A stretch of 38,381 bases of DNA from contig JAAPAO010000336.1 of assembly GCA_013115145.1 (NCBI GenBank), positions 1 to 38,381 on the forward strand. Reading direction: 5' to 3'. Under the pieces are notes generated by a model, which saw only the letters and a list, made by a program, of their open reading frames with translations, did not search any database and had not been told where the DNA came from. Made by a program: the position numbers and the translations under genes. The stretch is from Perkinsus chesapeaki. Its lineage: Eukaryota; Perkinsozoa; Perkinsida; Perkinsidae. This document shows positions 22,790 through 34,000 of this stretch, one piece after another (the stretch's first letter is position 1; the number at the start of each line of letters is the position of its first letter).

Positions 22790-23184
22790 AATTATTGACA
22801 GTTGATACGAAGTCTCATCACCAGACTCTCATGAATGCTTACTCGATATCAAGTAACACTGGTATTTATAATAGTTTGAATTATTCATAATAATTCATTC
22901 TCTCACGAACGAAGTTGAGCGAATGTAATCTACCAGGTGATAGCATATTTGACTCTGACGGATAGCGATCAGGCGAACAAGAGTTGTTAAGCTGTTTCAC
23001 CAGTTTTATAAGTCTATTGCGTTCATAGCTCCCGCCCCGCCGGTTGTCTGGCTCCCCGGTGAGTCACTATGGAACAGTTCCGGTGGAACCGAGATTCCCG
23101 ATCGTGGCCCACGATTTGTGGGTACCGTTTACTCTGCCTTTTATTTCTCACGCTGAATCCATGCTGATCAGAGGGATGGATGTT

Positions 23185-23254
23185 CCTATCAAACGCCCCG
23201 TGGAAAAACAGTGAACTACGCCAGTTCAGTGATTTCCACGGGACGTTTGATAGG
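23185..23254. repeat. Long imperfect hairpin, arms of about 32 bp
   Basis: The left arm 23185-23217 (beginning CCTATCAAACG) pairs with the right arm 23223-23254 (ending CGTTTGATAGG), with a few mismatches and a five-base loop. It could be a small inverted-repeat element or a structured RNA. Confidence 0.85.
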
Positions 23255-23395
23255 GCTATAGCATGTGCCATAGCTCTGCTGGTTTGATCATCAAACTTTG
23301 ATGCTCGTATGATACGAGTCGTATCCCTCGTTTGACGTTGTTGTATAAATTTTTTTTAAACTTTAAAATCTATAGTCTCCATTTTACAATGTAGT

Positions 23396-25713
23396 ATGCG
23401 CGACGTTCAACCTTTCAGGGATAAATACGCACGGTTGTTCTCGCTGACGGCTTCGAGTCATGATAGAGCCTTGCAAATTAAAATGGAGTGGTCTCACCAA
23501 TTCCAGGATGTCCCCTGTAGGGTGTCATTCAGCGATGGTAGGGCGCCTCCTGTTCCAGTACGAAGCAGCTTGTAGACGGTTCCTACTTCCTGCTCTGTAC
23601 CGAGGCTATGTACGGAAGTGTTTGGGACCAGCGATCAAAAACATACTGCTTCAAAAGTGGGCATGACAACGGCGCATGTTCTCACTTTCAAGTCTTCGCT
23701 AGTGGTAGTTGATGAAGCGGGCACGATGTCACCCGAGTTGGTTTGCGAACGGAAGAATGCGCCTTTCGATTTGGGCGCTGAGTGGATCCGTGCAAAGTCG
23801 CCTGATGGTAATCATCTTTTCGTCAGCGGCGAAGTAATTTAGGGTCAAATAGTCGAGCAAAAGGAGTCTCCTGCTTAGAGAGTAGCCCTTTCCGCCGCTA
23901 ACCCATACCAGGCATTGTGTGTTTGGGCTGTCCCCCAAGATGGCGAAGTCCCTGAGGAGGTTCCGAGAGGTATGCCGGTCAGCCGCGGACTCTCCTGGCA
24001 GATGCATACTCCTCAGTCACAATTCGAATTGACCTGGTCGAAGGTGGCATGGCACACCTTTTGAGAGTGCATACTTCGGAAAGCGGGTGAGACGCCTCCT
24101 ACAGCAGTGGGTCCTACAGCTCTTCGGTACAGCTATTGCCGACTCGCTTTGAGCTGCTCATCGGGGCAGGCTTCTCCCCTGGCCGACAAGGTCCGAGTTA
24201 TCACGTTCGACTTGCGGATGACAAAGAAGAGTCGAGTGTAGGTGCCACCTACTAGGTGAATCACGAGTTCGCCCGCAACGCTCGAAAAGGTTTATCCTTT
24301 ATATAACACAGTTTTGGCTTGAGCTCCGAACTTTGACGTATTGGTTTGGCGGAGACACACTCCTAAAGCTCCCATTTGAATCGACAAAGCCGAGTCATAT
24401 AGCTATGCCTCCGCCGGAGGCCCTTCGGTACCGTTCTAAGTTCCGATATGTCAGATCACTCTTGTGTCAATCGTAAAGTGAGTGCTCCAACTCACCACCT
24501 TTGTTAGGGCTCGCATTATAGAGGTGCCACCGATGGTATCATCGGTTTCGTGTGGAGGAGCCATAGTCGGCCTCGAGTGGATACCCGATGGCCGAATTTC
24601 AACGCATGTCAGGGATTTTGTAAGATCTACTCGTCATCCTGCGGCTTACCTCCGAGCGCGACCTCCGCTCCTGCGTAATTTCGGATGATGTAACACTTGG
24701 GATCTCCTGTTGCGAACGTCTGTGGCCCAAGGATTCGGGCTTAACCAGTAGTGGCTTCATTCGGAATTACCGTATATTGCACTATTCTAGTATGAATGTC
24801 ATATAACTAATAACCCGGTTGTAGGCTCTGGGATCTATACAAAGGAACTTGACCGTCAAGATTATCAGCTCCGACCCTACAAATGGGTGGATGATCGCGA
24901 CCGAACTACCTGGTGGAAACGCCTACTCCAAAAGAGTGAGGGCAATGCGTCGCGAAGTTGCCGATATGTTAGCAGTCGACTCCGTCCTGGATGCTGATCC
25001 CCGAACAGCACACTTGTTTCGGACACTGGAAGAACGAGTCCTACTTTCGCCAAATGGAGGTTGCGCGAAATTTCTAGATTCCCGTATGGCATCTTTGCAC
25101 GATTTTTATGTTTTCTCGTCAAATGCCAATGGGGCACCTACTCGCTTAACTAGTGTACTAAGTAGCTCCTTAGTCTTTTAAAACTAGTCTACCAGTTAGC
25201 TTATTAAATTAGACTACCCAGCGTTGTGGTAGTTATCGCATTAGCAATCGCATACCGTATTTCTCTCTTATTTGCCGTATTCCTCTCATCCGACTCTACT
25301 CCTCAAGCATCTGTGACCTAGTCTCGGTATCGCGATCAGACCTCGCCTTATTATTTATTCCTGTCATCTTCGCCATGCGGAAGGTTCCTCACTGGCGGCT
25401 GTGAGGCAGGCAATGTACGCCGCGTAACGGGAAGATACTACTATTCCACCTTCAAGGTGTTTCTGTATTCTACACATCCCCAATGCCCCGCACTAGTCCG
25501 CAGACTGCCTCGAGGTCACTCGGAAGTTGTCAGCGGCCTTGCGTGGGGATCGGTATCGGCAACCGACGGAAGTGAAAGGACCATAGTGGCCAGCGCGTGC
25601 GACGATAAATCGGTAGCCTTGGGCGATATCGAATGCCTGGTACTTCGCTCATGTCAGGTTTGCTTCTGGGGGACCTCAGACTGGCCAAAAGTCGACACGC
25701 CTGACCATCTCTA
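23396..25713 (+). pseudogene. WD40-repeat-like coding segments, frame broken or intron-split
   Basis: Several plus-strand pieces carry WD40 (beta-propeller) signatures. At 23396-23575, from an ATG, the frame includes LFSLTASSHDRALQIKMEW. About 23594-23710 includes SVWDQRSKTYCFKSGH and ends FASGS before TGA. About 23762-23839 includes SPDGNHLFVSGE. About 24551-24619 has GLEWIPDGRISTHVRDF before GTAAGA. Finally, 25499-25620 is the clearest repeat, with GHSEVVSGLAWG, then IVASACDDKSVALGD, where Trp of the WD is Gly. WD40 proteins are scaffolds for protein complexes. Adjacent pieces sit in different frames, and I could not join them with phase-matched introns, so either the gene is decayed or the introns are unusual. 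The frame at 24849-25181 may be another piece. Confidence 0.5.
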
Positions 25714-25733
25714 GTGTGCTGGTTGGAACTTTC

Positions 25734-25783
25734 AAGTAGCTTTGGAAACCTAGGTTTAAAAAATTAGGTTTCCAAAGCTACTT
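25734..25783. repeat. Perfect inverted repeat, 19-bp arms
   Basis: AAGTAGCTTTGGAAACCTA (25734-25752) pairs exactly with 25765-25783 across a 12-base A/T-rich spacer. Such a long perfect stem is unlikely by chance. It lies about 20 bases after the last WD40-like frame ends and could be a terminator-like structure or a small foldback element. Confidence 0.92.
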
Positions 25784-26091
25784 CTTGCATCTTACTTTTT
25801 TGTCCATTATTGCGCTGAAGCGCGACTACCGTTTGCTGAAATTGCGGAGCTCGCTTCTACTATTTGATCGACTTCGAGGAGTCGCCTCGGAAGTATGATT
25901 CTGTCGTCGTATCACTGGTGCACTTCAACCATGCATGCGGAGCCCTCGGAGCTCCGTCTCAAATTGGTCTCTTGTTCTTCTCATTAAGTTGCGTTGCTCT
26001 TCGCTGAACTATTGCGCAGTTTTGTTTAATGAATCTGCAACTGAGCGATGAGAAAAAGTTCTTCGACTGAAGGTGTTGATATTTCTTGGCG

Positions 26092-26918
26092 TCACCCCTC
26101 ACGGAGAGATAAACCCCAGCGTTTAAGAGGAGTCCTGACGTGCCTTCTGGTAAGACTAAACGTACTCTCGAGAACTGGTATATCGTTAAAATGCCCCAAC
26201 TGTATGTGATGCGCCCTGCTGAATATCTGTACTAATACTTTGATTTCTTTTTTTTGGGCATTCAACGGAGCCTGAAATTGAGACGTTGTTTTAATCTCTC
26301 TCAAAATAGGCATTACCTACCGGCGACAGGCTGCCGCAGGTAGACTTGCGCAACTCCGTGAAACTGCAACACATCCAAAGTACGGAAGCCAAACCGGAAA
26401 CGTTGTCATTTCTCTGTCATATATTTCCTCAAAGTATTGCAAAGTCCTACCGTGTTGATCGGCGGTGTCATTACTGCTTTCGGTGTGTCAGGCCTGTATA
26501 GTAGCTATATCATATACCATATTTCTTCTGCCTCTAGCATGGCCCCTATTACCTTTGCCAACTAACAGGATCCGCGAACTCTATCGGAGATGGATCATGA
26601 CGGTGAGCTCTCGAATGTTCCTATTACGCGGTCAGTCCTATTAAGTTGGATGAGCTCCGACTGCATCTGGGCACCATACGTTCCAATGACGGAACGCCAA
26701 TGCTTCTCAGTGGAGCTCGGCCACTTTCCATCAACCGCTACGAGGGGAATCCCTGCGAAGTTATTTCTAATGTGCGACAGTAAATCGTGCATAATATGAA
26801 CAGGTTCACCAAAGTAGCTTTGCTTTGTTACTATTGTTGCTGCTCTACAGTCCTCCAAATTGACTTGGAATATCACGTATTTGTGACCATTCTCTGCCAG
26901 ATGTAGCTTTCGAGACAT
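26092..26918 (-). CDS. Unrecognised small protein, probably two exons
   Basis: From ATG at 26918 the frame reads MSRKLHLAENGHKYV and continues through PVHIMHDLLSHIRNNFAG and VAVDGKWPSSTEKHW to about 26610. The frame itself stops at 26595. A likely last exon follows the acceptor gatattcag at about 26258 and ends with TGA at 26092, containing RAHHIQLGHFNDIPVLES. The donor is unsettled: GTAATA near 26626 gives the wrong phase for this acceptor, and a weak GTCATG near 26604 gives the right one. No domain is recognised. It starts head to head with the acyltransferase remnant at 26977, only about 60 bases away. Confidence 0.5.
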
Positions 26919-26976
26919 TTAATTCCCTTTTTTTGAAAATTTCAGCTTTTAGGGGAGAATAGCCATCTGCGCAATC

Positions 26977-27824
26977 ATGCACTGTTGTGGTATCGTTTGT
27001 GAACAGGTTCAATTGCTTTACTTTGGTTTTGTCGGTGGTCTGGTGGAGATATTCTGTGGTATAAGATTGGTTATCACCGGTAGCGAGGAGCTCCGTGATG
27101 GGTACCTGGAGAGGCCGTTAGTCATTGCTAATGTGAATGATGGGTAGGCGGAAGGAGGGCTGCTGTACGCATGATCTAATTGAAAGGCTGTAATCAAATT
27201 ATGAAATTATCGGGAGTTATTGAGGAGCATCGTATGTGCCCAGAGGGGATGCATCTGACATCCTTTTTCCGCCATATTTGAAAAGAATCAGGCTAAGTTA
27301 GGCGGAGCTCGCTATAGTAGCAAGCCTGTTTTTACACTGTGTAACTTACACAACCTACACAGTTTCGCGTGTTGCTGTTGTGGAACTTCTACGGTAGCAG
27401 AGAAAGTTGCAGTTTGTTAGTAAATGCACAAATTTAAATTTGTGTTGCGACACGTTGTCTACCAAATATTCTCCTCCGCATCCGGAATATCTTCCAGTCC
27501 CTAAGGAATACGTTTCTATGTGGCTGCATGATTGCACGACTATTAATAGCAATTGGTTTCTCCTGTAATTTACGTAACCTATTTTGCGTACCGCCAAATC
27601 GCTTTGATATTACTTCCTTTCAGGCTGGATGCGCTGAGCATGGTATGTCTCTGTTTGAGACTCCGGAGATTATCAACCCTCAAGTTTATAGTTGATGATA
27701 GCTGGCGACGGGTGCCAATAATTGGTTGGGCAATGCAGATGATGTTGTTCCCTTTTGTACGGTCGAAAAACGCCGATGAGAAGTCGCAAAAGGAGGACAG
27801 GAATTCGCTGAGGCAACATATAGA
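26977..27824 (+). pseudogene. Glycerolipid (1-acylglycerol-3-phosphate type) acyltransferase, truncated
   Basis: Exon 26977-27132 starts at ATG (MHCCGIVCEQ) and runs to IRLVITGSEELRDGYLE, RPLVIAN, ending at donor GTGAAT. Exon 27624-27824 reads LDALSMVCLCLRL, LKFIVDDSWRRVPIIGWAMQ, FPFVRSKNADEK, and ends at donor GTAAGA. The W.R.P..GWAMQ block is typical of lysophosphatidate and related acyltransferases, which transfer fatty acyl groups to lysophospholipids in the ER. The NH(x4)D catalytic box should fall between these exons. Only a doubtful 8-base exon CATCGTAT at about 27230 would fit the phases, and it would leave the box one residue short. The FPEGT block expected next is not found before 28.0 kb. 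Hence it is truncated, or its remaining exons are beyond recognition. Confidence 0.7.
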
Positions 27825-28028
27825 GTAAGACTTCTGGAATCCAGAATCCCGATATAGGCGCGCTTGCAGTGAGTACAGACTCATCTCGCTTGAGACATGC
27901 CTAGCAGGTTTTCCGGTCACAAGACCCTTTATTGTTCAACTCTCCTACCTGAGCTCCTTGTTTCTCGGCGTACAGCCACAGCACAAACCACATGTGAAAT
28001 TATTTAGTTATTGTTGTTGACTTCATCC

Positions 28029-28727
28029 ATGTCAATTCTGAGCGCCAACGACAGCACCGCCTTGGCGGAGATTATGGAGCTCAGGAGCATCTCCGTTCCC
28101 GACCTCCCGGTTAGTGGTTATGACGGTACTCTTGGCTCGAAGCTGGTCCTTCGTGTCCTCAACGTTAAGGCTGCCCCAGAGAAACCAATTCGCTTTACTA
28201 AAACTGTCAACCAGGGCAGTCAGGTAAAGCGGATGGCCGTAGAACAGAGCTACCATCGCTGGCTCCTTACTGGCTGTGTGTTTTCTGGGGAACCGGTGAT
28301 TATCTTATGTCGTAATAGAGATGACAGCGACCTTTTGCTGAAACTCTCACACGACATTTATCCCGGTTGCTTTATCGCGGCTGTTGAGCTTATCGTGGTT
28401 GGATCGTTAGATGATCTTACTCGGCTTATAGAAGTCCGCGACGAGCAATTTCCTGTCGAAACCGCGGAGCAGCTCAATTCACTCCCGAAACAAGTGGAGT
28501 CGGGTACATCCGATAAGATGTACCATTTCCACCTTCCGCGTCTCCAATTGATACATAGTGGTGTCGTTCTGGGACGTTGTCCCGGAACCTTGTGTGATGG
28601 GCAAGTGGAGAAGGGTAAACAGCGTGGCTGTGTGAGTAACAGTAACGCACTCACGAAGTGGTTGATGGAGCTGACTCAGGGTGTACAGCTGTTGCACGAT
28701 AATTATGAGCGAGCGCAATTTACATAA
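28029..28727 (+). CDS. Intron-free 232-aa protein with cysteine-rich tail
   Basis: The ATG at 28029 is the first in a frame open from 28011. The middle (about 40-130) is rich in alternating hydrophobic strands (KLVLRVLNV, WLLTGCVFSGEPVIIL, CFIAAVELIVVG) and looks like a small beta-barrel such as an OB-fold; this is only a suggestion. The tail has IHSGVVLGRC, LCDGQV and a further Cys, a possible metal site C-x5-C-x11-C. A related HSG, G-K-C, LCDGQ arrangement occurs at 36555-36650. A nucleic-acid-binding role would fit a beta-barrel plus zinc tail but is not shown. Lack of introns sets it apart from neighbouring multi-exon genes and is typical of element-encoded or retrocopied genes. Confidence 0.7.
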   Translation: MSILSANDSTALAEIMELRSISVPDLPVSGYDGTLGSKLVLRVLNVKAAPEKPIRFTKTVNQGSQVKRMAVEQSYHRWLLTGCVFSGEPVIILCRNRDDSDLLLKLSHDIYPGCFIAAVELIVVGSLDDLTRLIEVRDEQFPVETAEQLNSLPKQVESGTSDKMYHFHLPRLQLIHSGVVLGRCPGTLCDGQVEKGKQRGCVSNSNALTKWLMELTQGVQLLHDNYERAQFT

Positions 28728-29153
28728 ATTGCTCAGCCTAGCGCTAGTGTAAGTCGGTCGTAGTTTTATTAATAAAAGAGGAAGAGGTCTTTATACTTAT
28801 CTCCAGATAAGCTATTACGTATCTATACCAACCATACGATCGTATAGATTGTGGTACCTACTTTTACTACAACCCCAAATTGTTGGTAATCATTGGTATT
28901 TATATTGTTGGTTATATTTCTCTTGACTTGTGTTATTTATAAGTCAACAAGTACTTGAACACTCAACACAGCCCCTGTAACCTTGAAAGCGCAAAAACCT
29001 TTCTGCGCACCGGAAAGTGTGAAACGGCTGATCGATTTGTAGAGTTATGATGTGTTGAACATCTTGTGAACAAACCTGAAGTGTCGGTGAAGATATAATC
29101 GGTAGAATCTTTCGTATATCAAACAGTACATTTTGTCATTCGGTCTTGTGTGA
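28728..29153. other. Spacer with a dispersed gene fragment
   Basis: AT-rich DNA follows the 232-aa gene. At about 28.99-29.06 kb, plus, a short open piece reads RTGKCETADRFVEL before TGA. It shares GTGAAACGGYTGATCGATTTG with 19683-19703. Confidence 0.45.
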
Positions 29154-30732
29154 ATGTCTCCAAAAAATTGTGCCTCTTTGAATAACTTTTTCAGGAAGGC
29201 GAATATTTTGGCGACACGTGCGGCATTCGGAAGCCAATTTTACAATTTGCAAGATCTGAGTTCTTCGGAAGAACTTCTTCCCTTAAAACAGATTTTTTGG
29301 AATCTCAATATTTAAATTTATCGTCAACCCCATCGAATATAAGCACGGGTCGTATACCATTAGAAAGTCACTCTCGGGAGCCTTCAAATGCCGCACGTGT
29401 CGTCGAAATATTTGCCTTCCTGGAAAAGTTATTCAGAAGAGCACAATTTTTGGGACACCTTGTAGAATATCAATTTGCAACTTTAGAACAGTTGTGGTTT
29501 GACTTGGTGGGATTCGATTGTTTGGTTACCAAACTTTGGTCTATATCATATCCAACTTGGTTAGGTATCTGGCAGCGTTCAACGATAATGAAGGTATAAC
29601 ATTAGCGGTGTACCCTGAAGCTTATCCTGATAAGGACGAGGAGACGATGCTAGTCGAAGATGCTAGTCCGAAGGGGGACCCCGAGAAACTGAGGTGAGAT
29701 GCTACTGCAGCAGAAACGGGTGAAATCGCAACATTCCAGTTTGCCTTTCGGGAAGTATGAAATAGATCTATGCTAAGGTATACGTTAGCAGTATAGGAAT
29801 GTGTTGATATGAGATACGGAGTGTTGATAATAGTAAAGACATAGTAGGAGAGCAGCGAGCAAAATGTTATGCATTTATTTTAGGGTTATTCTCTATGACT
29901 CCCTGGTCTATACCTCTCTAGCGTTTTTGGGACTTCCAACTGACATTATTAGTGAAATTTTATTCGGAATATATTCTGGCAATCTACTGTAAAATACTAA
30001 TAGTGTTAGTGGCCTATCAAACTGATACATACAGTGCTTGCCTCATGCCCTCTTATCAGGTACACTCGTAAGCCCTGGAGTGGCTTGCTCACCACAGCCA
30101 TTGACGCCCTTCGAACATTTAGTGCTATCGATTGCTGCTTGGATGTCACTACTGCTACGGTCGATTACCAGGTAAATGTGAACATGCCGTCGGATTTAGA
30201 GGATTCCTCCGCAGCCCTTTGAGCGAGCCGATATCAGGAGCATGTTGAAAGGAAGATTTCCTCGCGAGGTAGGACTGAATCGCTTCTAACAACCGTGCCA
30301 ACAAAGCCATTTTTATAATTGTGCACACTGCTGGGTTGCATTGTAAAAATCTACATTACCAAATGTCCCCAGCCCGAGTCGGCTGGATCTTTGTACGTTT
30401 CGAAATCGGGGTGAGGTTGTCCGATTGGTAGGGCTATGTCGTAGTGGTGGTAGCTTGAGATGCCTTCTTGAGTGTCGTAGTGTGAGATGTGTTCTCGATG
30501 TTAGCATCGGTAACTGTGATGGATATAGCGGTCAGTGTCGACTCCGAGCCTGTGGGAGGCTTTCGTGGAGGCGTTCTAGCGGCATTGAGATTCCTTCGCT
30601 GCTGACTTGTCTGCCTTGCCAGATTCACATGTACGTGGCCCGTTACCATTGGTCGGAGGTTCCGAGTCGTCGAGAGCATGTTAAGGATTGGATATCGGAG
30701 AGGTTCGAATTTAAAGAAGAAATGCTGCAGAG
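29154..30732 (+). CDS. Unrecognised multi-exon gene (exon chain inferred)
   Basis: A phase-consistent chain is 29154-29217, 29292-29493, 29565-29693, 30060-30171, 30238-30268, 30373-30427 and 30529-30732, ending at donor GTGACG. The start MSPKNCASLNNFFRKA is followed by helical Leu/Phe/Arg-rich sequence, then YLAAFNDNEGITLAV and an acidic stretch ending GDPEKLR, then YTRKPWSGLLTTAIDAL, ARVGWIFVRFEIGV and, near the end, HVKDWISERFEFKEE. The donor at 29494 (GTGGTT) and the last acceptor are weak. The 3' end is open: a possible next exon begins at about 31073 and would overlap the start of the next gene, so the two might be one gene. The minus strand of the last exon is Thr-rich and open, a competing reading. 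No domain is recognised. Confidence 0.5.
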
Positions 30733-31089
30733 GTGACGGGTGGGCGCATCCCCGATCCGCGCGAGAAATCCCCATATGTTTTGGCAATCAATTGCGTGCT
30801 GAAATCACGATGTGAAATGACCGCTCAAAAACTCGCCGATTTGGCTCCAATTTTGCCAGTCCAAGATGGGTAAATATTGTTACTCTACGTATTATCAATG
30901 ATGACTTGGAGTACTCTCCACTGCTAAGGGATGGAGCGTCTAGGCTCTTGGGAGTAAAGAAATGATGTGGCCTCATGTGAATTATCGTAATCGGATTACC
31001 GTATTTACCGTGGCTAATATACAAAATAAAAGGTGGCGTGTACTTATATCTACTGTATGCAATTGTAGGTATAATGGTAAGGGTGCCCT

Positions 31090-34000
31090 ATGGGATATCT
31101 TACCAGGTTCTACTCGCCATTAGAAATGCTGCTTAATTCGCCTCGAGAACAGAACCCGTCAGGAAATGGGACGACGAATCAGGAGAGGGGTCCCGAAATG
31201 ATTGAGCAGCAGCCGAGCCGAGGATCATCGATGCCTGACGGGTGGGATGAAGAAGTCATCAGCGTCACCAGCAACACGAGTAAGGGCAGCTTCTGGCCAA
31301 AGAGTCGTCTGGCGTCGTAGGAAGGCGCTTTGGCGCAGGGATGCAATATCGGTCCTAATGCGGAGGAGATACAAATGAAATTTCGTTGGTAACAAGTTCC
31401 TAGACCAGCAGGGAGCATGAGTGTATTCCAGCCGGCAAGATCTTAGGTTTGTGTGTGAGCCTTTGTTTCCGGCAGCGGCATTAGTAAGCGGTTTGGCTCA
31501 CCGAAACGTAGGGAGTACAATCGTTGAGGCCAAAAGGAATGCGAATTTAACTAAATTACCTTTGTGGAGAGAATGCACGTTATTTTATAGGTTCAGTGGT
31601 GGATCAGTTGGACCCTGCAATGTGGTTCACGGAGGGTCCAGGAGAGCCTCCTTTGGAGGAGGTGCTTTCAAAAGAAATGAAGTAAGTGTCTTAACTCATA
31701 TAGCATATTAATACTTCACCGCGCAACGTAACGTGATTGCTAGGGGTGTGCTGCGTAGATTTTGCAAGATTTTATTCTTCCTCCCTACTGACCAGGAGTT
31801 TGGCTCTGAAGTTCCTAACAAAAACATGAATTTTGCGTGCATTTTCAAGCTGTGGTTTCTAAGAATGTGTCGCACCGATTTTGCACAAATTCTTCAATTA
31901 CTCACTACTGACAAGGAGTTTGGCTCTGAAACTTGGAGGATATACTTATTTTGACTAGGGAACATATCCTTGAGGTACTCGTTGATGAGTAGACCTTAGT
32001 TGTTCTTAAAGCCTTGAAAAACACAAGTTGATAAGAATTTGACGCGCGGTATATTCATTTTATTTACACAGTTTTTTCTGCAGAGGAATGTGACTTCACT
32101 GCCCTTTGCTGTCGAAAGGATCTAGGGACAGCATCACAACGTATATCATACTAATATACTGTATTATCAATATATATGATAAGTAGATCCTCCTAAGTTA
32201 ATCAGTAGATAGTGATTAACTATATAAGATAGAATATCATCACCAACTATTGGTAGTACCATCGTATGTAGTCTAGTAGAAATATTCTTATGGCCTTCAC
32301 CGCTCCACTGTCATCGATGCCATCAGGTTTGTACAGTACGCCTATACCAGCTACATGCTGTGCTTCGTAGTGGCCTTAATTGTGCATTTATTGGTAAGTT
32401 ATTGTGATGAATCTCGGGGAGTCGTGAAGGAACGCGAATTTATTTGATAATCGATCTTCTTTCCCTGGCTTGACTGCCATCACGAGCTGCATTAGAAGCA
32501 CTTTGCCCTCCATGGAGCTTGGTGAGCCTGCCTGGTCACTTCTGCGAATTTCCAGATTGCCGTTGTACTGTTCCGAGCTCCCAAGATCCTTCTCGGCTAC
32601 GTGATTTGTGTCTGTGCGTCGTACGCCTTCGTTACGGCCACCGCTGGGGGCTTCGACGTTCTGGAGCTGGATGTGTGGCCGAGGAAACGCAACGTGGTTC
32701 TTCCTTCTGGTAGGTATTTTCAGGCACACCTGTTAAAAGACGGTTTTTCTATCAGATGGTCCACTTTCATACGGCAACTTCAGTATCTCGCCTGTCGTCG
32801 GCAGCGACGAGTTCGGCGCTTGTGGCGGAGGATATGAGCCTACCAGCACGCTTTGGGGAAGCGCCAATGGCAAGAAGATCACAAGCCCGCTCTCAATATT
32901 TGCTGTCCAAGGTGGGCACCACCGTCTCCCTCGCTCCGTCGTGATGACCCTCAGGCTCGTCCACTAGCCGCACAGAGCAGGCTATCGTCAGCCCGAGGAT
33001 CGGTGCAGCTTCCGCATTCCGTCGGCGAAGGAGCCGTCATTTCTAATAGCTGAGCTGTTGAGTTTGTCAATACCCATGGGGCAATTGAAGCGCAGTTTTG
33101 TCTGTCTGAATATGGGTTATCGCCCTAAGAAAAATCAGGGCGAGAAGCGCTCGAACAGGGTGAGCCAGCTGCATTCCAGCGGCGCAGTGCTGATGGTTGT
33201 TACCTTAGGCGGCGAGGTTGAAGTTTGCTGGGGTCCAGAAAGCAGATGCTGTGACTTTGCTGGCGGCAATGAAGAAGAATAAGAAGGGCAAGGATGTGAG
33301 CTTGGAGGAGAGTTGATGCATCTTTTGGTTTTAATAAAACCAAAACATAAAACCGTTTTACGTTTGCACTAGAGACCCTTCCCAGAATTTCGCACAAATT
33401 AGCTTTGGAAATTTGGTGGAACTGATCACTATGTGACACTAAGTGGCAAGTATATTTTGCAGGTCCCCGCCGCTGGAAGCGACTGGGACACAGACAGTAT
33501 TGTGGAAGATGTTGCCAAAGCGTCGAAGCACGATGTGAGCGACGGGCAGGCTGAGGGAACTACAGTCTCGGAGACCATCGGCGAGGAGGAGCTCGTTTAC
33601 GTGTCCGATGGCTTAGATGATGTTGTTCATGGCAGCGCGGTCGAGAGTGTGCATAACAGTGTTGACGAAGGGCGCGAACGGAGCGGGAAAGTACGCTACA
33701 CGCCGGGGATGTTCAAAGCTAGCACCTACGCGATGTCCGATATGTCGATGACGACCTTGAGTGGAAGGACGGAAGATCATTCGACAGAATGGAACCACCC
33801 GGAAGAAGAGGAATCACCGGGCAACCACAGCTGGCTGGCAAGCACCACTTCATCAATGACCGGCTCGCGAGCGTTGAGCCAATCGATCGATGGTGTGAAC
33901 GCAAGTTCGAATTTCACATCGAGCTCGCATGGGTCCGCAGCTTCGGCGACTGTGGGAAGAAGCTTCGATAATGAATCTGGGGTTGGGTCTGATGCATGTG

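Larger units (their letters stand above)
19350..23395. other. Gene-poor region with scattered coding-like pieces
   Basis: No gene could be assembled. Pieces that look coding-like in isolation are: 19649-19771 plus (separate entry); 20078-20341 minus (separate entry); about 21192-21291 plus, preceded by an acceptor tggttttag and containing AGFGMGASAHQHWHARHM; about 21483-21550 plus, ending SRRAFLEDEMPRK; and 22243-22400, where both strands are open. Hairpins at 22742-22789 and 23185-23254 are listed separately. This may be a zone of decayed genes or of introns too long to bridge by eye. Confidence 0.4.

Noticed and set aside
23680-23725. LVVVDEAGTMSPE resembles helicase motif II (DEAG)
   Set aside because: No Walker A or other helicase motifs are nearby, and adjacent frames carry WD40 signatures instead.
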